Part shown: in pieces, positions 58,938-64,000 of the stretch
Position numbering within the stretch: position 1 is the stretch's first letter
Layout of the letters: each line of letters begins with the position of its first letter
From: Bradyrhizobium sp. Y36
GTDB taxonomy: Bacteria; Pseudomonadota; Alphaproteobacteria; Rhizobiales; Xanthobacteraceae
Reading direction: 5' to 3'
Assembly: GCF_002531575.1 (NCBI RefSeq)
Contig: NZ_NWTI01000028.1
Location: 1-64,000 of the forward strand
DNA length: 64,000 bases
Program-made: the position numbers and the translations under genes
Notes under the pieces: generated by a model
What the model saw: the letters and a program-made list of their open reading frames with translations, nothing else
Told to the model about the DNA's origin: nothing
Databases searched by the model: none

Positions 58938-60683
58938 TCAGGCCGCGCGGGCAGCGCGCTGGTCCTCCGCCGGCATCAGGAAGGTGCGGTTGCGCCCGGT
59001 CTTCTTGGCGACATAGAGGCCCTGGTCGGCGCGCTCGATGACGTCCTGCACGTCGCGATCGTTCTCGTCGAACAGCGCAAGCCCGACCGAGACGGTAATC
59101 GGAATGACGACGTTGTCGTGGCTGACCCTCGCGCCTTCGATTGCGGTCCGGATGCGCTCGGCGAGCAGCACGGCGGTCTCCTGGTCGATCTCGCGCAGCA
59201 GCACCACGAACTCCTCGCCGCCGAAGCGGGCGGCCTTGTCGGTGGTCCGGATCGACTGGCTGACGATCTCGGCGACGTGCTTGATGGCGTCGTCGCCGGC
59301 GGCGTGGCCGTGGGTGTCGTTGATCTTCTTGAAATGGTCGATGTCGATCATCAGCGTCGCCATGTTGCGCTTGTAGCGTCGGCAGAACGCCATCGTGTCG
59401 TCGGCAATTGCGAGAAAGGAGCGGCGGTTCATCAGGCCGGTCATGAAGTCGGTGTCGGCGAGCTGGCGCAGCTTGAGCATGTCCTCCTGAAGCTGCATCG
59501 CGTTTTCGGACGCGCGCAGCTCGGCTTCCTTGGTGCGCTCCTCGGCAAGGCCGATGCGGCGAAGCAGCGAGCGCAGCGCGCGCGAGAGCCGGACGACCTC
59601 GGCGGAGCCGCTCTGCCGCGCCAGCATGGTCGGGCCATGGGCGCGTCCGATGCGATCGGCTTCCTGCGTGATGGCGATGATGGGGCCCGCGATCCGGCGC
59701 GAGACCAGCCAGGCCAGCGACAGCGCGATCAGGGCAATGACCGCGCCGATCGCCAGGATCGTCTGCGCCGACGAGATCGCGGCTGCGAGCGCCACGCTCG
59801 CCGGCTGGCTCGCGGTGACGATCCAGTTCAGCCCCTGATAGTCGCGATAGCCGCGGCCGACATGGAACGCCGTCAGCAATTGCCGCCCGTCCGCCGTTTC
59901 CTGGAAAGTGCCGTCACGGGCGTTCAGGATGTCGGAGAGCTCGTTGCCGGCATAGCGGATGGTTTCCTTCTGCCGACCGACCAGCACCATGCCGCCCTTG
60001 CTGAGGATCGAGAGCTGGGTGTCGGTATTGCCGTCATTGGCTTCGGCGTCCTTGATCAGGTTGGAAGCCCAGTTCCAGTCCAGATGTCCGCCCAGCACGC
60101 CGAGCAGCTTGCCGGAGGCGTCATGGACGGGGACCGCAATGTCGACGAAGCGATACGGCTCGTTGTCGGCGCGCTGCATCAGCAAGGAGGCGAGCAGGAT
60201 GGCCTCATGGACGTCGCCGATCGCTATTCGTTCAAGGCCCTGCTTGAACCATGGCCGCGCGGCCACGGACTTGCCCTGCAGCAGGCCGCCGGTCGAGGCG
60301 ACGACGTTGCCGTCGAGATCGGCAAAGCCGATCCAGGCGAAGTCGAAGGAATGCTGGAGCGCCTCGAGCGCGCTGCGCAACTCGTCGGGATTGCCCTGCC
60401 ACAACCGCTGCATCGGCTGAAGCTCGGCAAACAGCTTCATTTCCTGCTGCCGCGTCGCCATGAAGCGGTCGAGCCTGCCGGAGGTGCTGGAGGCGATCCC
60501 GGCCAGGCTGCTTTCGATCAGGGCGGAGGTGTTTCTGTAGCTGATGAGCGCCGCGCCGGCGGCCAGTGTCCCGACCAGCACGATGGACATCGCGGCAACG
60601 GCTGCGGCGATCTGCGTCCGCACGGTCAGTCGATCTTCGATGGCGTGCAGGCGGTCAGCTGCCTGCTGCAGAAAGGTCCGCAT
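58938..60683 (-). CDS. Cache-HAMP-GGDEF diguanylate cyclase
   Basis: A 581-residue membrane protein. An N-terminal helix (QIAAAVAAMSIVLVGTLAAG) leads to a periplasmic Cache-like sensor domain (about 50-310, with SSTSGRLDRFMATRQQEMKL and DVHEAILLASLLMQRADNEP), then a second helix (TILAIGAVIALIALSLAWLV), a HAMP-like segment and a GGDEF domain. The active site is GGEEF (about 488-492), and RTTD exactly five residues upstream forms the inhibitory I-site. It should make c-di-GMP from GTP. The environmental signal is unknown. Convergent with mutY, 6 bases apart. Confidence 0.93.
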   Translation of the reverse strand: MRTFLQQAADRLHAIEDRLTVRTQIAAAVAAMSIVLVGTLAAGAALISYRNTSALIESSLAGIASSTSGRLDRFMATRQQEMKLFAELQPMQRLWQGNPDELRSALEALQHSFDFAWIGFADLDGNVVASTGGLLQGKSVAARPWFKQGLERIAIGDVHEAILLASLLMQRADNEPYRFVDIAVPVHDASGKLLGVLGGHLDWNWASNLIKDAEANDGNTDTQLSILSKGGMVLVGRQKETIRYAGNELSDILNARDGTFQETADGRQLLTAFHVGRGYRDYQGLNWIVTASQPASVALAAAISSAQTILAIGAVIALIALSLAWLVSRRIAGPIIAITQEADRIGRAHGPTMLARQSGSAEVVRLSRALRSLLRRIGLAEERTKEAELRASENAMQLQEDMLKLRQLADTDFMTGLMNRRSFLAIADDTMAFCRRYKRNMATLMIDIDHFKKINDTHGHAAGDDAIKHVAEIVSQSIRTTDKAARFGGEEFVVLLREIDQETAVLLAERIRTAIEGARVSHDNVVIPITVSVGLALFDENDRDVQDVIERADQGLYVAKKTGRNRTFLMPAEDQRAARAA

Positions 60684-60915
60684 GGAAAGGCTCCGGTTTC
60701 GCCGTCGCTTTTCTCATGAGGTAACTGCCAACCGCTTACCGGCGGATTTCCCAATTGGATCGTATTGAACCGGTCGTAAATCCGCTTGGTTGAAGAGAGC
60801 TGAATTCACAGGGTTCCATGGGTTCCATTGTTGCAGGGGACGCTGGTCGGCCGCCTCGCGCTGCTGACAGGATGCTGTCAGCAGACTTGCGCTACCTCCA
60901 GACTGGAGGTGCCGC

Positions 60916-61338
60916 ATGGTCAAGACCGCGCTCGACGATTTTCCAAGACCGCCCTGCGCCGAACTGCTCGGCTGGCGGCTGCTCGATGCCCGCCCCGCGG
61001 AAGGTTGGATCAGGCTTTCCTTCGAGGGCAAGACGGAGTTCTGCAATCCGGCGGGCTTCATCCAGGGGGGCATGCTCTCGGCGATGCTCGACGACACCAT
61101 GGGCCCGGCCGTGCTGGTGATGAGCGAAGGCCGGCTCTACACCACCACGATCAGCATGACCGTGAATTTCCTCAGCCCCGCCAGGCCCGGCCCGATCATC
61201 GGCGAGGCTAGGGTCACGCAGCTCGGCAAGACCATTGCCTTTGTCGAAGCCAGGCTGATGGCGGAGGATGGCACGGTGTTGGCAACGGCGAGTGCGAGCG
61301 AGCGGCTGCTCGAAGCGGCAAGGGTGGTGGGGAAATAG
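60916..61338 (+). CDS. PaaI-type thioesterase (hotdog fold)
   Basis: A 140-residue hotdog-fold acyl-CoA thioesterase. The catalytic loop is CNPAGFIQGGMLSAMLDDTM (HGG-like element reads QGG), followed by TTTISMTVNFLSPARPGPII. The substrate is probably an aryl- or acyl-CoA. The 232-base gap upstream, shared with the divergent GGDEF gene, contains the direct repeat GGGTTCCAT twice (from 60810) and no gene I can see. Confidence 0.88.
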   Translation: MVKTALDDFPRPPCAELLGWRLLDARPAEGWIRLSFEGKTEFCNPAGFIQGGMLSAMLDDTMGPAVLVMSEGRLYTTTISMTVNFLSPARPGPIIGEARVTQLGKTIAFVEARLMAEDGTVLATASASERLLEAARVVGK

Positions 61339-61355
61339 TCTGGCCGCGCACTCCT

Positions 61356-61512
61356 GCCTTCTCCCTTGCGGGAGAAGGTGGCGCGGAGCGCCGGACGAGG
61401 GGGATTTCTCCGCGGATTCAAACTGTGAGTTCGACTCGCGGAGAGATACCCCCTCACCGAAGCGAGTTCGCATCTACCAGCGGCGCTGCCCTCTCCCGCA
61501 AGGGGCGAGGGC
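61356..61512. repeat. Intergenic hairpin repeat, family F
   Basis: It carries CTTCTCCCTTGCGGGAGAAG, GGCGCGGAGCGCCGGACGAG and, at the far end, CCCTCTCCCGCAAGGGGCGA. The ends pair imperfectly across the element, and CTCCGCG (61409) pairs with CGCGGAG (61437) inside. This layout is common in Bradyrhizobium intergenic DNA. It lies between convergent genes. Confidence 0.75.
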
Positions 61513-61544
61513 ACATCAACGCGCATCCCGCTTCCCGCGCAAGC

Positions 61545-62822
61545 TCAACCGGCCGCGCGGGCGTCTCTGCTCACGATCGGCGGCTTGGCGTTCAGCGCCT
61601 CGACCTGGAATCCGGCGACGCGCTTGTAATTCGCGGCGATGTCTTCCAGCTCTTTCTGCGACAGCACATCGGTGACCACCTTGTACCCGTCGGGCGCGCG
61701 CTCCTCGACCAGCTGCATCACCTGCTCCGGGCCGTTCTTGCGGTTGAGCAGCACGAGGTCGGTGGTGGCGGGCCGGCGCTCGGCCTCATAGGCGAGCAGT
61801 GCCGCGGTGGTCGGACCATGCGCGAGAATCTCGCGGGTGATGGTGCGCGCGTCGAGGATCGCCTGCGAGGCGCCGTTCGAGCCGATCGGGTACATCGGAT
61901 GTGCGGCGTCACCCATCAGCGTGACCTTGCCGAAGGTCCATTGCGAGACCGGGTCGCGGTCGACAAGCGGATATTCGTAGGCGTGTGGGCAGTTCCGGAT
62001 CAGGCCGGGCACGTCGAGCCAGTCGAACTGCCAGCTCTCGAACCAGGGCAGAAACTCCTCCAGCCGCGCGGTGCGGTTATAGTCCTCGCGCCGCCATTGA
62101 TAGGTCGGCGGCATGTGGCGCTCGGCGACCCAGTTGATCAGATGGTTGCCGGAGGCGTCCGGTTCCTTGCTGATCGGATAGCAGACGAACTTCAGGATCT
62201 CATGGCCGGCCATGATCATGGTGCGGCCGGTGAGGAAGGCTTTCGCCGGCGTGACGCCGCGCCAGAGGATGCGGCCGTTCCAGATCGGCGGTCCCTCGTT
62301 CGGATAGAGTTTTTCTCGCGCGGCGGAATGAATGCCGTCGGCGGCGATCAGGATGGCGCCTTCGTAGGTCCCGGCAGCCTTGCCGGTCGCCCGGTCGATG
62401 AAGTCGGCGCGCACGCCGTTTGTGGTCTCGGTCCAGCCGGTCAGGTGATGGCTGGTGAGAATGTTGTCGCGGCCGAGCCGCTCGATCGCGGTGTCGAGCA
62501 GGATCTGTTGCAGCGTGCCGCGATGGATCGAGAATTGCGGCCATTTATAGCCGGCCTCCAGCCCGCGCGGTTCGCTCCAGATCGGCTTGCCGTGCTTGGA
62601 GAAATAGGCGAGCTCGCGCGTCCGCACGCCGCTGGCGTCCAGCTTGTCCAGCAGCCCGAGCTCGATCAGCTCGCGCACCGCATGCGGCAGCACGTTGATG
62701 CCGACGCCGAGCGGCTTCAGCTCGGCGACGCTCTCGAACACTTTTACGGGAACGCCGATCTGGTGCAGGCTGAGCGCAAGCGTCAGCCCGCCGATGCCGC
62801 CACCGGCGATGAGTACCGTCAT
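61545..62822 (-). CDS. FAD-dependent monooxygenase (flavin-dependent oxidoreductase)
   Basis: A 425-residue class A flavoprotein monooxygenase with Rossmann FAD motif VLIAGGGIGGLTLALSLHQI, the second FAD motif ILIAADGIHSAAREKLY (DG) and GKVTLMGDAAHPMYPIGSNG (GD). This pattern fits aromatic hydroxylases of the salicylate or PhzS kind. I chose the ATG at 62822. It is divergent from a GST gene, with 126 bases between the starts. The substrate is unknown. Confidence 0.9.
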   Translation of the reverse strand: MTVLIAGGGIGGLTLALSLHQIGVPVKVFESVAELKPLGVGINVLPHAVRELIELGLLDKLDASGVRTRELAYFSKHGKPIWSEPRGLEAGYKWPQFSIHRGTLQQILLDTAIERLGRDNILTSHHLTGWTETTNGVRADFIDRATGKAAGTYEGAILIAADGIHSAAREKLYPNEGPPIWNGRILWRGVTPAKAFLTGRTMIMAGHEILKFVCYPISKEPDASGNHLINWVAERHMPPTYQWRREDYNRTARLEEFLPWFESWQFDWLDVPGLIRNCPHAYEYPLVDRDPVSQWTFGKVTLMGDAAHPMYPIGSNGASQAILDARTITREILAHGPTTAALLAYEAERRPATTDLVLLNRKNGPEQVMQLVEERAPDGYKVVTDVLSQKELEDIAANYKRVAGFQVEALNAKPPIVSRDARAAG

Positions 62823-62948
62823 GACAAAATCCCCCTCCGATTGACGGCGTCTTCGCACGGCCGGGCGGCGGTGGGCAACTGCGAAAAGTCCCCTATGGAC
62901 GGCGCGGCGGAGGGCCGTTAACCTCGGGTTTTCCCCATGAGGTCCGAC

Positions 62949-63569
62949 ATGCTCAAGCTCTACTACGCAACCGGCACCTGCGCGCTCGCCACCTACATCA
63001 CCCTGGAGGAGGCCGGCGCCGACTACACGGCGGAACGGCTGAGCTTCAAGGACAACCAGCAGAACAGCCCGGATTATCTCAAGATCAACCCGAAGGGCCG
63101 CGTGCCGGCCCTGGTGACCGATCGCGGCATCCTGACCGAGACGCCGGCGATGCTGGCTTACGTTGCCCAGACCTTCCCCAAGGCGAAGCTCGCGCCGCTC
63201 GACGATCCCTTCGACTTCGCCCAGGTGCAGTCGTTCAACTCATATCTGTGCTCGACCGTGCACATCAACCATGCCCACAAGATGCGCGGTGCGCGCTGGG
63301 CGACGCAGGAGAGCTCGTTCGCCGACATGAAGGCGAAGGTCCCGCAGACCATGGCCGCCTGCTTCGCGCTGATGGAGCAGAAGATGTTCAGGGGACCCTG
63401 GGTGATGGGCGATCAGTACACGATCTGCGATCCCTATCTCTACACGCTCTCGACCTGGCTCGAAGGCGACAGTGTCGACATCAACGCGACGCCGAAGATC
63501 GCCGATCATTTCAAGCGCATGTCGGACCGTCCCGCCGTCGCGAAGGTGATGGCCGCGCAGAAGGCGTGA
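62949..63569 (+). CDS. Glutathione S-transferase, beta-class-like
   Basis: A 206-residue GST with the bacterial N-terminus LKLYYATGTCALATYITLEE, the Cys at position 11 fitting the beta-class catalytic residue, then INPKGRVPALVTDRGILTET and a C-terminal helical domain. GAGGTCCGAC precedes the ATG at 62949; an ATG at 62937 is in frame. It may act with the divergent monooxygenase in detoxification. Repeat elements follow directly. Confidence 0.9.
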   Translation: MLKLYYATGTCALATYITLEEAGADYTAERLSFKDNQQNSPDYLKINPKGRVPALVTDRGILTETPAMLAYVAQTFPKAKLAPLDDPFDFAQVQSFNSYLCSTVHINHAHKMRGARWATQESSFADMKAKVPQTMAACFALMEQKMFRGPWVMGDQYTICDPYLYTLSTWLEGDSVDINATPKIADHFKRMSDRPAVAKVMAAQKA

Positions 63570-63575
63570 CACCCT

Positions 63576-63630
63576 CGGTGTCGTCCCGGATCGGCGCTCC
63601 GCTTCGCTACGCTTGTCCGGGACGACACCG
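63576..63630. repeat. Inverted repeat after the GST gene
   Basis: Perfect 15-bp arms, CGGTGTCGTCCCGGA and TCCGGGACGACACCG, are separated by 25 bases. It starts 6 bases after the GST stop and may act as its terminator, though no T-run follows. Confidence 0.75.
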
Positions 63631-63647
63631 TGTTTGGTGAAGCAGTC

Positions 63648-63740
63648 TCGTAGGGTGGGCAAAGGCGCGAAGCGCCGTGCCCACGATCTCCCTCGACAAC
63701 GACGGGATGGTGGGCACGCGTCGCTTTGCCCACCCTACGA
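63648..63740. repeat. Intergenic hairpin repeat, family A copy 3
   Basis: TCGTAGGGTGGGCAAAGGCG at the left and GCTTTGCCCACCCTACGA at the right form outer arms; GCCGTGCCCAC and GTGGGCACGC are the inner arms. The right end contains the TAG stop of the leftward LysR gene (63735-63737). Confidence 0.88.
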
Positions 63741-64000
63741 GAGCTTGTGTCGGGCTTGCTCCAGCTCCCGCCCCGTCTGAAGCATCAGCCGCCGCAGCCA
63801 GATCGAGCCGGGGTCCATCTGCGCCCGCGTCGGATGGAACATGAATTGCTCGTCAATGCCGGGGTCCAGCGGCGGCGTCACCGCGACGAGACCGAGCCGT
63901 TTCGAAAGGGCCGCGATCAGCCGTTGCGGCACGAAGGCGACGAGGTCGGTGCGCGCGGCAACGTGCAGCGCTTCGAGATAGCCCGACACGACCAGCGAAA
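63735..64000 (-). CDS. LysR-family regulator, C-terminal fragment
   Basis: The frame runs off the right edge, leaving about 88 residues. VSGYLEALHVAARTDLVAFV followed by PQRLIAALSKRLGLVAVTPP and RAQMDPGSIWLRRLM is the C-terminal end of a LysR substrate-binding domain. The DNA-binding domain lies outside the window, so the target genes and ligand are unknown. Its stop codon lies inside repeat A copy 3. Confidence 0.8.
   Translation of the reverse strand, partial: SLVVSGYLEALHVAARTDLVAFVPQRLIAALSKRLGLVAVTPPLDPGIDEQFMFHPTRAQMDPGSIWLRRLMLQTGRELEQARHKLS

Noticed and set aside
474..63740. Hairpin repeats considered as a CRISPR array or phage attachment sites
   Set aside because: The copies are scattered singly at different gaps, not in tandem with spacers, and no integrase or cas gene is present.

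Overview
The window is a 64 kb piece of high-GC alphaproteobacterial chromosome, almost certainly Bradyrhizobium. The basis is a cytochrome b/c1 fusion (fbcH) behind a Rieske gene, a fused trpE(G) behind a Trp-codon leader, a long-type isocitrate lyase divergent from an ScfR/RamB-like regulator, and several families of hairpin-forming intergenic repeats. Genes are packed tightly on both strands. I see no tRNA, rRNA, integrase, transposase, phage gene, CRISPR array or recognisable defence locus. It reads as core or near-core chromosome, with one possibly accessory glycosyltransferase block.

Layout. 0-8 kb: end of a sugar/polyol-binding protein, an Old Yellow Enzyme, a DUF1993 protein, an MltB-type lytic transglycosylase, HtpX, a TPR protein, a small Lys/Ala-tailed protein and a secreted HExxH protein. 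8-12 kb: the ScfR-like regulator facing aceA, across an AT-rich spacer with five TTACA repeats, then a DUF4170 gene and a good terminator. 12-16 kb: metallophosphoesterase, NUDIX hydrolase, a coupled micro-ORF plus family-2 glycosyltransferase, and a GNAT. 16-19 kb: a TonB-dependent receptor and a Cys/His-containing DUF2946 protein behind a Zur-box-like palindrome, so a probable zinc-uptake locus. 19-26 kb: a leftward MoxR ATPase / DUF58 / BatA-DUF4159 / large membrane protein operon. 26-30 kb: a rightward overlapping operon of DUF1285, CoA-pyrophosphatase NUDIX, DUF6111, CCA-adding enzyme and a TSUP transporter. 30-33.5 kb: a leftward three-gene block of one GtrB-like glycosyltransferase and two polytopic membrane proteins.

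34-40 kb: SDR, a YodC-like protein with a polyacidic tail, GNAT, an unknown anchored protein, HAD hydrolase, hemF, queE and trmL. 40-43 kb: petA/fbcF and fbcH (cytochrome bc1). 43-47.5 kb: dienelactone hydrolase, an exported protein, the trpL leader with attenuator, trpE(G), and apt. 47.5-52.6 kb: a GIY-YIG-like protein, two adjacent ParA-superfamily ATPases, an M48 protease with LemA, and an Rsm22-like protein. 52.7-59 kb: smc, a DsbA-like protein, a DciA-like DUF721 protein and mutY. 59-64 kb: a GGDEF protein, a PaaI thioesterase, an FAD monooxygenase, a beta-class-like GST and the end of a LysR regulator.

The clearest non-coding signals are the trp attenuator, the Zur-like operator, the aceA/regulator spacer, and the hairpin repeats. 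Those repeats sit next to gene 3' ends at nearly every place they occur. I found no convincing complete new system. The best leads are the two ParA-like ATPases without ParB, the MoxR/DUF58/DUF4159 operon, the secreted gluzincin-like protein, the two small proteins with oppositely charged tails, and the placement rule of the repeats. Operons and regulation described here are inferred from spacing and motifs only.
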